Program-made: the position numbers and the translations under genes | Assembly: GCA_002410925.1 (NCBI GenBank) | Contig: DHPR01000013.1 | Span: 1 to 64,000 of the forward strand | Direction of reading: 5' to 3' | Length of the DNA stretch: 64,000 bases | Origin: UBA5359 sp002410925 [NCBI: bacterium UBP13_UBA5359] | GTDB taxonomy: Bacteria; UBP13; UBA5359 | Shown: one piece after another, positions 16,779 through 25,075 of the stretch | How the letters are laid out: each line of letters opens with the position of its first letter | Position numbering within the stretch: the first letter of the stretch is position 1 | The notes under the pieces: model-generated | Seen by the model: the letters and a program-made list of their open reading frames with translations, nothing else | What the model was told of the DNA's origin: nothing | Databases searched by the model: none

Positions 16779-18668
16779 ATGAGCGAATACCTGGATTTAA
16801 ATATAAAAGCATTGCCGGCAAGCGAGTTAATACGTATTCTGGAGAGCGGTAATCCGAAACTGGACCAATATCTCTGTGATCAAGTCTATGCCAGCTCCAG
16901 CCGCGAATATCTGAGCCGCCAGAGAGCGCGTTTAGCAGAAACGGTAAAGTTTCATCTGCGCCGGGTAGGGGACAAGCCTACCTGGTTGCTCAGAGTTCCT
17001 GGTAGACTGAATGCCTTTCTGGAGTATCTGGATATGTGCGCCGGAGACCATATGTCGACAACCATAGATGGTGATATCCCGGCAGCTCTCTCTCCGCGGG
17101 AAGATGATATTATCAGTGCAGCCAATATCAATCCACTCTTTCCGCCAGAGGATATATCCATCGGTGCCGAATTCGAGCGTTTTACCGCTGAGCCGCTGGA
17201 GAAGCATTCGCCTGGTATGGAGGATACCTGGGATAACAGAACTAAAATCCTGCCTTATTTTGGAAGACGCAAGGGCAATTGGCTTAATTACGTTCTCAGC
17301 CCTTATCTTAGAACCATGTGGGCTCAGCCCGGGGAGCCGCTCAGAGGAGGGGATATCTCCTTCGGCACGGCGACTCTACCCTTTCGGGCAGGAGTCAGCT
17401 CCTCCTCAGCCATTGTAGTCTTGTCATTTCTAGCGCTATCTATCTGCAATCGCCGGCGTATGGCACAGCTTACCCTGACCGACGCCTGCAAGTTACTGGG
17501 CGAGGCGGAATGGTATGTGGGCACCCATGGCGGAGCCAACGATCAGACCACTATTCTCTGTAACCGTCCCAACAGCGTCCTTTACAATCGCCATTCACGC
17601 GAACAGCTGGAATCCACACCCTTGCCCTTTCTTAACGGTGTCCACGTAGTGCTGGCTAATTCTCTATGGGAAGTCAACAAATCGTTGAACGGCAATCAAA
17701 GCTTCAATATGCGCAAAGGATGGATGGAGATTGGAGATGAAGTTCTACGCCTCATTATTGCCGCTGTTACCGAAGCTATTGCCGCCGGCAAGGCATCCGG
17801 TAGCGGCTGGGTATCATCCGTTTTAAAAGAGAAGCTGGGGTTCGATTTTGTACCCGAACTACCGCTTTTGGAAGATAATCCCGAGCTCTGGGAGAAGATC
17901 AAGGCCAATTACAGAAAATTCGGCAGCCTTGAAGAGAGCATTTTAGGGATACCCGGTAAAGCTGTCAATGAGCTTATCATGACTTTACCGGTAAAGGTTA
18001 CCGTGGACGATGCCGCCAGGTTGCTTGGCAAAGAGCGGGACATTATCGAGAAGTTATATACTCGTCCCAGGCGGGTTATCGGCGGTTATCATATCCGTAC
18101 CACCGCTAGATTCTTTCATAGAGAAAACATTATCGGCAGGAATCTGGAGCGTATATTTCTGGAAGCGGAAGAGAGGGTAACATCCGGTGAAATCTCCGTC
18201 GATTCTCAGGAGTACGACGCCTATCGCAGGCAGGTCGGTGGTATGATCGATCATTTACAGCATACTCTCTGTTTTGATTTTCGTGTTTCTAACAGCCAGT
18301 TGGATAGATTGCTGAGCATTGCTCGTCGGTGCCCCGGTTATCTGGGCGGCAAACTTACCGGCGCCGGTAAGGGCGGCTGCGTTTCTATTCTGGTAAGGGA
18401 AGCCGAATCGGAAACAATGTGCCGTTATCTGGATCGTGAATATTACGGTAAGCCGGCTAATTTTGAAGAATATCGCCAAATACTGGAGGATTCACTGCGT
18501 TACTTTCATGATGACGACTTTGAGCGCTCCTCTGCTGAAGAGCGCTTACGCAACCTTGAAAAGGCATTGCAGTCCATAGAGGATCAACGGCGTGTTGTTA
18601 CCTTTAGCCGCGGTGCTTCCATTCTTGACCTGCAAAAAGCAGATAATATATCCCTTCCGCAGCTATAA
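16779..18668 (+). CDS. Large GHMP-family sugar kinase (galactokinase-like)
   Basis: The three GHMP motifs are present: VPGRLNAFLEYLDMCAGD (residues ~73-90, like the galactokinase sugar-binding signature), GVSSSSAIVVL (~205-215, phosphate loop) and LTGAGKGGC (~526-534). GTHGGANDQTT resembles the galactokinase segment holding the catalytic Asp. At 629 residues it is much longer than galactokinase (~390), with an extra N-terminal ~70 residues, an insertion around 330-460 and a C-terminal tail. ATP-dependent anomeric phosphorylation of a sugar is likely, but the sugar is unknown; an L-fucose/arabinose-type kinase is possible. It appears monocistronic. The start lacks a ribosome binding site. Confidence 0.75.
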   Translation: MSEYLDLNIKALPASELIRILESGNPKLDQYLCDQVYASSSREYLSRQRARLAETVKFHLRRVGDKPTWLLRVPGRLNAFLEYLDMCAGDHMSTTIDGDIPAALSPREDDIISAANINPLFPPEDISIGAEFERFTAEPLEKHSPGMEDTWDNRTKILPYFGRRKGNWLNYVLSPYLRTMWAQPGEPLRGGDISFGTATLPFRAGVSSSSAIVVLSFLALSICNRRRMAQLTLTDACKLLGEAEWYVGTHGGANDQTTILCNRPNSVLYNRHSREQLESTPLPFLNGVHVVLANSLWEVNKSLNGNQSFNMRKGWMEIGDEVLRLIIAAVTEAIAAGKASGSGWVSSVLKEKLGFDFVPELPLLEDNPELWEKIKANYRKFGSLEESILGIPGKAVNELIMTLPVKVTVDDAARLLGKERDIIEKLYTRPRRVIGGYHIRTTARFFHRENIIGRNLERIFLEAEERVTSGEISVDSQEYDAYRRQVGGMIDHLQHTLCFDFRVSNSQLDRLLSIARRCPGYLGGKLTGAGKGGCVSILVREAESETMCRYLDREYYGKPANFEEYRQILEDSLRYFHDDDFERSSAEERLRNLEKALQSIEDQRRVVTFSRGASILDLQKADNISLPQL

Positions 18669-18810
18669 CCGGCGTCTCTATAACGATAATTCGCCAGGGA
18701 AGAAGTACGGCCAGGCCGAAGCATGATAGAATACCCAGAGCAGCCCATATTCCGGCACCTACGATAGCCCCCAAGCCTATGCCGACGGCATCAATCAAAT
18801 TGAGAGTTCA
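18669..18810 (-). pseudogene. Relic of an APC-family amino acid permease (N-terminal end)
   Basis: On the minus strand, the segment ending at 18810 reads TLNLIDAVGIGLGAIVGAGI, which is the highly conserved first transmembrane segment of amino acid/polyamine permeases (usually ...DAVGIGLGAIIGAGIF...). A TGA stop (18808-18810 on the plus strand) lies immediately before it. After about 25 further residues the similarity fades, and the frame runs into the 3' end of the GHMP kinase. Only this ~45-residue scrap remains of a ~450-residue transporter. The remaining 250 nt up to the next gene show nothing recognisable. Confidence 0.5.
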
Positions 18811-19068
18811 CTTCGAAGCGATATCGGAAGATCTTCTTTTCACAGGATACGGAGAATCACCTTGAATTATGAATTGCTCTATGCTCTTATATCCTTTATA
18901 TCCTTCTGATTTTATTCTTCAGCAGGGAAAGAGGGGCACCGTGTCGAAATTCAATCGTAACTAACCATAGAAGAGTTTTCATCCGATTGCAATAAATGTA
19001 AACGCTCAGAGCTACTCCATACAAATGGAATAGACCATGAATCTATAAAGCGGAGGGGAGAAATCAAA

Positions 19069-21141
19069 TTGTTTAAATGCAGTTATCGCCTCATCATTAT
19101 ACTTTTATTCGCGCTGTTATGGCCGTTGTCTCCATCAGCTTTTGTCGCTGCGGAAGATATTGCCAGGCTATCTGTCGATACACAGCAGCAAGCTGTGGAG
19201 GCAGCTATTGCCAGGGTAAAACCTGCATTGGTACGTATTCATGTGGTATCGGCAACCTATTATAGAGGGCGTGAAGAGAAGGTTGAGAGCTATGGCAGCG
19301 GAGTCATTGTTTCGGAAGATGGATATGTGGTAACCAATCATCATGTGGCCGGCAACGCCAGGTATATAAGCTGTACCATGGCTGACAGGGAGGAGATAGA
19401 TGCCGAATTGGTAGGGACTGATCCGCAGACCGATATAGCTGTAATTCGTCTTTGCCCGGATAAGCCTAAACGCTTTCCTTTTGCTCTTTTCGGTGATTCA
19501 GCAAAGGTCAAAGTGGGCGATATTGTTCTAGCCATGGGAAGTCCCCTGGCCTTCTCACAATCCGTTACCAGAGGTGTGGTCAGTAATACCGAGCTCACCA
19601 TGTCCGATATGTTTAATGAGATGCTTGAGCTCGATGGAGAAGATGTCGGTTCGATTGTTGTTTGGATAGCGCATGACGCTGATATTTACGGCGGTAATTC
19701 CGGCGGACCGCTGGTGAATTTGGAAGGTAAGATTATAGGTATAAACGAAATCAGTGTTGGTTTGGGAGGAGCCATACCGGGCAACCTGGCATCCGAAATA
19801 GCCGCCGGGTTGATCTCAGAGGGACGGGTGCGCCGAAGCTGGCTGGGAATTAGCGTGCAGCCTCTGCTGAAGAGCTCAACGGAGAGGAGGGGGGTATTGA
19901 TTTCCGACGTCATGCAGGGATCGCCGGCGCATAAAGCCGGCGTTCAATCCGGCGATATATTAGTTAAGCTTGGTAAACAGCCGGTAGATGTTCGCTTCAG
20001 AGAAGAGATGCCCGCTTTTAATCGTTGTGTGGCGGCTCTGGAGATAGGCAAAGAGATCGAAATGACTCTTATTCGGCAGGAGAAGGAATTATCTTTGAGT
20101 GTGATTGCAGAAGAGCGTCCTTCCACAATGGAAAGGGTAAGGGAAGAGAAGATATGGGGTATATGCGCCTGCGATATAACGCCGATGCGAGCCCGGCGAA
20201 TAGGACGCAGCTCCCTTTCCGGTGTGCTGGTAAAATCGGTACGCACCGGCAGCCCCTGCGATAATGCCAAGCCCTCTCTGGAAGTTGATGATATTATAGT
20301 ATCGGTTGCCGGTAAACCTGTTGCTACAGTCGATGAATTGGCCGGCATAACTGAAGAATTATTAAAGGGCGAGACGGAGCAGATATCCGTGCTGGTAGAG
20401 TTTGAGCGTAAAGAGAGTAATTATTTGACAGTGGTTAAAATAGGCCCGGATGATTCCCGTGATCAGGGGTTAGAAGTAGTTAAGGCCTGGGTGCCGGCAG
20501 GGATACAGGTATTGACTGTAGATATGGCGTCCGCGCTGGGGTTGGAAGGAAAGAGAGGCGCTCGTATAGTTCAGGTGTATCCCGGCAGCAATGCGGAAAA
20601 AGCCGGACTCAAGGTGGGAGATATAATTGTAGCTCTGGACGGGCAGCCTATCGAGGCCACCCGGCAAGAGGATATTGAGGTCTTACCTACCATGATAAGG
20701 CAATACAGGATAGGCAGCGTTGTAGAATTAACAGTGCTGCGTAATGCCAGGCAACTGGCACTGCAGATGAAGCTGCCGGCTGCTCCTAAGCCTGCACGCG
20801 AGATGGATAGGTATCGTTGCGAAGATTATGATTTTTCCGTCCGTGGCATAGCCTTTATGGACAGAATAAAAGAGGGCTGGTCTGAAAAGCAGACGGGAGT
20901 CATTGCCGAGGCCGTTGATGATGGCGGATGGGCCTCTCTGGGAGGCCTGGTTTCAGGCGATTTGATCCGTGCCGTAGGCGGATATGTTGTTAATGATGTA
21001 GCCGGATTCGAAAGGATTATGCAACAGGTTATGGCAGAGAGCAGCCGAACGATCGCTGTTCAGGTGGAACGGAAGCGCCAGAATATATACCTCGAGTTGC
21101 AGGCGGCAAAAAACCGAAAGCGGTGTCCGAATAATCGTTAA
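19069..21141 (+). CDS. HtrA/DegP-type secreted serine protease with four PDZ-like domains
   Basis: A signal peptide or anchor covers residues ~5-28 (LIIILLFALLWPLSPSAFVAA). The trypsin-fold domain has the triad His92 (TNHHVAG), Asp122 (TDIAVIRL) and Ser211 (GGNSGGPL). Four PDZ-like modules follow: ~255-345 (GVLISDVMQGSPAHKAGV), ~355-445 (GVLVKSVRTGSPCDNAKP), ~470-570 (ARIVQVYPGSNAEKAGL) and ~595-680 (GVIAEAVDDGGWASLGGL). DegP has two and Bacillota HtrA usually one, so 690 residues with four is unusual. Expected role: extracytoplasmic quality control. TTG 19069 follows GGAGGGGAG. A degenerate homologue lies directly downstream. Confidence 0.88.
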   Translation: MFKCSYRLIIILLFALLWPLSPSAFVAAEDIARLSVDTQQQAVEAAIARVKPALVRIHVVSATYYRGREEKVESYGSGVIVSEDGYVVTNHHVAGNARYISCTMADREEIDAELVGTDPQTDIAVIRLCPDKPKRFPFALFGDSAKVKVGDIVLAMGSPLAFSQSVTRGVVSNTELTMSDMFNEMLELDGEDVGSIVVWIAHDADIYGGNSGGPLVNLEGKIIGINEISVGLGGAIPGNLASEIAAGLISEGRVRRSWLGISVQPLLKSSTERRGVLISDVMQGSPAHKAGVQSGDILVKLGKQPVDVRFREEMPAFNRCVAALEIGKEIEMTLIRQEKELSLSVIAEERPSTMERVREEKIWGICACDITPMRARRIGRSSLSGVLVKSVRTGSPCDNAKPSLEVDDIIVSVAGKPVATVDELAGITEELLKGETEQISVLVEFERKESNYLTVVKIGPDDSRDQGLEVVKAWVPAGIQVLTVDMASALGLEGKRGARIVQVYPGSNAEKAGLKVGDIIVALDGQPIEATRQEDIEVLPTMIRQYRIGSVVELTVLRNARQLALQMKLPAAPKPAREMDRYRCEDYDFSVRGIAFMDRIKEGWSEKQTGVIAEAVDDGGWASLGGLVSGDLIRAVGGYVVNDVAGFERIMQQVMAESSRTIAVQVERKRQNIYLELQAAKNRKRCPNNR

Positions 21142-21190
21142 TAATGAATAATATCCTAATATCGTTGGAGATTCGAAAAGGAGGCTTTCT

Positions 21191-21997
21191 GTGTCGATAC
21201 GTAATACGAGTATATTTATGGTCTTGGTATGCTTCTTCTCCGTTCTCTTTGCAGCTTTACCGGTAGAGAGCGATGATGCCTCTCTTTGCAGGGAGATTAT
21301 CCTTAAAAATCAGTCTGCCGTGGTAACTCTGGAAGTTGTGGCGGTCAATAGAGTAAGCATGTTCGGTGAGGAGCGTAAGAGTGAGAACAAGAGCGAGGCT
21401 ACAGGCATGATTATCGATCCTTCCGGGCTTATTGTAAGCTCTCTGGCGATGATCAATCCATCCGAGTTTTTCAGCGAAATCTTCTCTTCCATCTCTGCAG
21501 AGGGCGATATCAAGCAGAGCGGAGAGATTACCGGTCTGAAAATTTTGCTGCCCGGCGGCCAAGAAATTCCCGCCAGAGTAGTGTTACGTGATAGAGATCT
21601 CGACTTGGTTTTTATCAGTCCGCTGAAAAAGCCGGATAAGCCTCTGCCGTTTATGGATCTGAATCAGATATCAGCGCCCGCTCTTCTTGACCAGGTGCTC
21701 TTGCTGGGTCGTTTAGGCGTGGTGGCGAACCGTACCATTTGTGTCGATCTCTGTCGGGTTAGAGCCATAATTGAGAGGCCCCGTACTTTTTTTGTGTTGA
21801 ATGACGCCAATAATTACGGGGGGCCTGCCTTTACAACCGATGGCAAGTTGCTTGGTATTACAACCATACGCAAGCTTCCCCAGGGAGCCGTTTCCTCATC
21901 AGGCATGGGTAATAATATCCTTCCGGTAGTTCTGCCGGTTGCAGATGTAGCGGAAGTTGCCAGGGAAGCTCTGGCAGCAATAAAGAAGAAACGGTAG
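21191..21997 (+). CDS. Secreted trypsin-fold protein, predicted inactive HtrA homologue
   Basis: A signal peptide (residues ~8-24) precedes a domain that aligns with the HtrA protease fold: ATGMIIDPSGLIVSS corresponds to GSGVIVSEDGYVVTN of the upstream gene and DRDLDLVFISPL to the Asp segment. The catalytic His position holds Ala86 (VSSLAMI in place of TNHHVA) and the Ser position holds Tyr209 (NNYGGP in place of GNSGGP); only the Asp (D138) remains. There is no PDZ domain. It is therefore probably a non-catalytic partner or regulator of the protease encoded 49 nt upstream. GTG 21191 follows AAAAGGAGG. Confidence 0.75.
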   Translation: MSIRNTSIFMVLVCFFSVLFAALPVESDDASLCREIILKNQSAVVTLEVVAVNRVSMFGEERKSENKSEATGMIIDPSGLIVSSLAMINPSEFFSEIFSSISAEGDIKQSGEITGLKILLPGGQEIPARVVLRDRDLDLVFISPLKKPDKPLPFMDLNQISAPALLDQVLLLGRLGVVANRTICVDLCRVRAIIERPRTFFVLNDANNYGGPAFTTDGKLLGITTIRKLPQGAVSSSGMGNNILPVVLPVADVAEVAREALAAIKKKR

Positions 21998-22066
21998 GCT
22001 CAGGCTCGTTACTTAAGCCAAGGCGCATAGGCCTTTGCAAACAAGCTTGGATATCCTGGGCCTTTA

Positions 22067-22807
22067 CTATCTTATCATCAGATTTAAAGCAGCCAGAAGA
22101 GCCAATATCTGCGCTGCCTGGATAAATCTCTTCTCCGGGATGCGTTTCAGAATGACTATGCCGATAACGGCACCGGCAGCTACCACCGGGAAGAGCAGCA
22201 GGTTGAATGACAAAGAACCGCTGTTTATCAAGCCCAGCTTGAGGCTGAAAGGCACTTTAAACCAGTTTAGCAAGAAGAAATACCAGGCGCCTGTTCCTAT
22301 AAATTCCATTTTTGGCAGGCGCATGGCCAGCAAGTAGATAATCATGATAGGCCCGGCAGCATTGGCCAGCATAGTAGTAATGCCTGCTGCCAGGCCCATC
22401 AGGCAGGCGAAACTCCATTCGTTAGGAATATCCCTTTGCATACTATATTTTTCTCGCCAGAAGTTGATTCCCAGCATAACGAGCGTTATGGCTCCGATTA
22501 TAGGCTTAAGCTGTTGATCCTCTATTTTACCCATTATAAGATAACCGCAGATTATGCCTGCGGCAGCCCATGGGATAAGACGTATCAAGTGTGTCCAAAG
22601 AGCCCTTCTGCGATAATAAACTACTGCGAAGGCATCAGCAAATATAAGCATGGGCAATACTATGCCGGTGGAAATGCGGGCAGGAAAGACGTTTGCCATA
22701 AGCGGCACAGCCAATATTCCCAGACCGGGCAAGGCTGTTTTAGATAAGCCGAAAATTAGAGCGCTGGCTATGGCCGCAGTCCACTGAATAAAAGATAGAT
22801 TGTACAT
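22067..22807 (-). CDS. TauE/SafE family membrane exporter
   Basis: About 246 residues with roughly eight hydrophobic segments. FGLSKTALPGLGILAVPLMA near the N-terminus and LANAAGPIMIIYLLAMRL in the second half are the two related half-repeats of the TauE/SafE (DUF81) family, which exports sulfite, sulfoacetate or related organosulfur anions. The ATG at 22807 has AGGAAGGAA upstream. A longer frame to 22990 would add 61 residues without similarity and run into the divergent gene. Substrate unknown; it is divergent from the glycan cluster. Confidence 0.85.
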   Translation of the reverse strand: MYNLSFIQWTAAIASALIFGLSKTALPGLGILAVPLMANVFPARISTGIVLPMLIFADAFAVVYYRRRALWTHLIRLIPWAAAGIICGYLIMGKIEDQQLKPIIGAITLVMLGINFWREKYSMQRDIPNEWSFACLMGLAAGITTMLANAAGPIMIIYLLAMRLPKMEFIGTGAWYFFLLNWFKVPFSLKLGLINSGSLSFNLLLFPVVAAGAVIGIVILKRIPEKRFIQAAQILALLAALNLMIR

Positions 22808-22880
22808 GGTCGGCAGGGTTCCTTCCTGTAGGATAAGCGCCTTGATTATACCACCTGCGGGCAGATCATTACATACCTGT

Positions 22881-22893
22881 GTGCATAATGCAC
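22881..22893. promoter_or_regulatory. Perfect palindrome between divergent genes
   Basis: GTGCATAATGCAC is a 13-nt perfect inverted repeat in the 176-nt region between the TauE gene (leftward) and the glycan cluster (rightward). Its place and symmetry suit a dimeric repressor site, but chance cannot be excluded. Confidence 0.3.
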
Positions 22894-22983
22894 GCAGTGA
22901 TAGCGGATGTTTATTTCCTCTTAACCAGGGTAAAGATTGATTGGATCGGTTACATGAGAAACTCAGCCTGCGATGTGAGGAAT

Positions 22984-23940
22984 ATGACACTCTGCTTAAA
23001 ACGCTTGTTGAAACGCCAACTATACAGTATCATAACCTTGCAGGACGAATGGTCTATAGGTATCTACTCGGGCAATTCTCCCCTCTCTCTGAGTCCGTGC
23101 AGTAATCTAAAAAACCCTGTTCTTACGGTAGCCGATATTACTGATATACCGGCCGCAGCTGTAGCAGATCCCTTTGTTCTTCGCAGAAATGAAGGTTGGT
23201 ACCTCTTTTTTGAAGTTGTAAATGCCGATAATGGACGAGGATCTATCGGTTATGCTGTCAGTGATGACGGATATAGCTGGAGGTACGGGCGTATCGTCCT
23301 GGAGGAACCCTTTCACCTTTCATATCCTTATGTTTTTGAGTGGGATGGCCTATATTATATGTTACCTGAAGCCTCTGCTTCAGGCTCTCTCAGGCTTTAT
23401 AAAGCAACAGATTTCCCTGAAAAATGGGTCTTTGCAGGTAATTTGAAAGAAGGAAATTTTGTCGATCCGTGTATATTTTTACACGATAAGAGATGGTGGC
23501 TGCTGACATCGACAGGATGGAAGGACAGGATAGATATCCTCTGTCTCTTTTATGCAGATCGGCCTACAGGACCATGGCATGAGCATCCTCAAAATCCCTT
23601 TGTCCGCGCCGATAGAAGATTCTGCAGATGCGGAGGTAGAATCACATTTGTGGACGGCCGCATCATACGCTACGTTCAGGATGATTATCCTACTTACGGT
23701 TATCAGGTTTGGGCCTTTGAGATAACCGAATTATCCATCTCCCGATATGCCGAAAGGCCTCTTGCGGCCAAGCCGGTTATCGGCGGTAACGGCAGAGGGT
23801 GGAACGCTGAAGGCATGCATAACATCGACCCCTATCGCCTCGGTAAGGATAACTGGCTGGCATTTGTCGATGGCTACAGAGTGGTCAGACCGGGCAGGCT
23901 TTATACTCCTTTGCTAAAAGAGATGCAAAATGTCTGGTAA
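22984..23940 (+). CDS. Propeller-fold protein, GIPC glucosamine-transferase N-domain-like
   Basis: The 318-residue protein has repeated Asp-Pro/Trp-rich blades: ADPFVLRRNEGWYLFFEV, GSIGYAVSDDGYSWRYG, YPYVFEWDGLYYMLPEA, FVDPCIFLHDKRWWLLTS. These recall the five-bladed beta-propeller of GH43-like proteins and in particular the N-terminal domain of plant GIPC glucosamine transferases and bacterial glycan-cluster homologues (starting around EWSIGIYSG). A role in surface-glycan assembly is inferred from the fold and the adjoining glycosyltransferase, which overlaps it by 11 nt. ATG 22984 follows TGTGAGGA; upstream in-frame starts at 22879 and 22954 look worse. Confidence 0.65.
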   Translation: MTLCLKRLLKRQLYSIITLQDEWSIGIYSGNSPLSLSPCSNLKNPVLTVADITDIPAAAVADPFVLRRNEGWYLFFEVVNADNGRGSIGYAVSDDGYSWRYGRIVLEEPFHLSYPYVFEWDGLYYMLPEASASGSLRLYKATDFPEKWVFAGNLKEGNFVDPCIFLHDKRWWLLTSTGWKDRIDILCLFYADRPTGPWHEHPQNPFVRADRRFCRCGGRITFVDGRIIRYVQDDYPTYGYQVWAFEITELSISRYAERPLAAKPVIGGNGRGWNAEGMHNIDPYRLGKDNWLAFVDGYRVVRPGRLYTPLLKEMQNVW

Positions 23941-25075
23941 CAGGGTTCTCATCATCAATTTATGCTCGGCCGATTATCCGGGCGGAGTAGAGCGGGTTCT
24001 GGCGTCAATTGAAGCTCTTCTTGCCCAGGTCGGATATAAGGTAGATTGGCTGGTGGAAGAAGCACTTTCCCCCAGACAGATCCTTCTTCTCGCTATCCTA
24101 TCCTGGCTAAGGCTTAAAGAATTTGCAATCAATATAATGTTTGCTCACAAGCTTAGCCGATGCGGAGAGTATGCCGCCATTATAACAAACGGTTTTTACG
24201 GTACGCATATCAAACGCAAATGCTGTATACATATCTATCACGGTACGGTGGCCGGCTATAGAAGAGCAGTGGCGAGTCGTCTCTCTTTTTTTAGTCATCT
24301 ACGTCTGCGATCCATGGAGATACTGGAGCGTTTCAGCGGCCGCGGTAAAATAGTAGTGGCCGTATCCGAGCACTGTGCTAAGGAGCTCAAGCGATATTAT
24401 GGGCTCAGCGCGTCGCATATCATAGAGAATGCCGTTGATACCTCTTTCTTTACCCCCGTTTCCGATAAAGAGCGTAAGATGAACAGGCAAAGTCTCTTTG
24501 AATCGGATGCGCCGGTGATCATTTTCGTCGGTCGGGTTGAATATGCCAAAGGCGCCGATATTCTCAATGAGATTATTTATCTGTCACAGAAAAAATATAA
24601 TTTCCTGATATGTGCCGGTGAGTTGGAAGAGGTCTATAGAATAAGGGATGCCTCAAATGTGATTTATATGCTGGGATTGAATCCGGCAGCAATGAAAACC
24701 GCATACGGGTCCGCAGATGTTTTTCTGTTGCCCAGCCGATATGAAGGATACGGGCTGGCTGTTGCCGAGGCTTTGTCTGCCGGTATTCCGGTAGTGGGAA
24801 GCAAGGTGGGGCTGATGGCGGATATTCACAAAAGCAATCCCGTGATCGGACACTATATTCTGGATAGGGATGCCGATCTCTCTGAATATCTCCAGCGAAT
24901 AGATGAAGCCGTTGCAGATCGAGAACGGCTGTCGCTTCTTTCCAGAGAGTATATTCTGCAGCTCCATGATCCGGAGCTTTACAGCAAGAGATGGCAGCAG
25001 ATAGTCTTTGATTTGAATAAGTCAAATATAGCTGATAATAGCCCTGAATTTACCGTTTTCTTCCCGAGGGATTGA
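23930..25075 (+). CDS. GT4-family glycosyltransferase
   Basis: 381 residues with a GT-B fold. CSADYPGGVERV at the N-terminus is the glycine-rich acceptor-side loop, IFVGRVEYAKGADIL near 200 begins the donor domain, and PSRYEGYGLAVAEALSAGIPVV (~265-285) is the E-x7-E motif of retaining GT4 enzymes that hold the nucleotide-sugar. Likely transfers a sugar onto a cell-surface polysaccharide or lipid-linked glycan at the inner face of the membrane. Its start overlaps the previous gene by 11 nt; its 3' end overlaps the convergent CapK-like gene by 54 nt. Confidence 0.88.
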   Translation: MSGNRVLIINLCSADYPGGVERVLASIEALLAQVGYKVDWLVEEALSPRQILLLAILSWLRLKEFAINIMFAHKLSRCGEYAAIITNGFYGTHIKRKCCIHIYHGTVAGYRRAVASRLSFFSHLRLRSMEILERFSGRGKIVVAVSEHCAKELKRYYGLSASHIIENAVDTSFFTPVSDKERKMNRQSLFESDAPVIIFVGRVEYAKGADILNEIIYLSQKKYNFLICAGELEEVYRIRDASNVIYMLGLNPAAMKTAYGSADVFLLPSRYEGYGLAVAEALSAGIPVVGSKVGLMADIHKSNPVIGHYILDRDADLSEYLQRIDEAVADRERLSLLSREYILQLHDPELYSKRWQQIVFDLNKSNIADNSPEFTVFFPRD

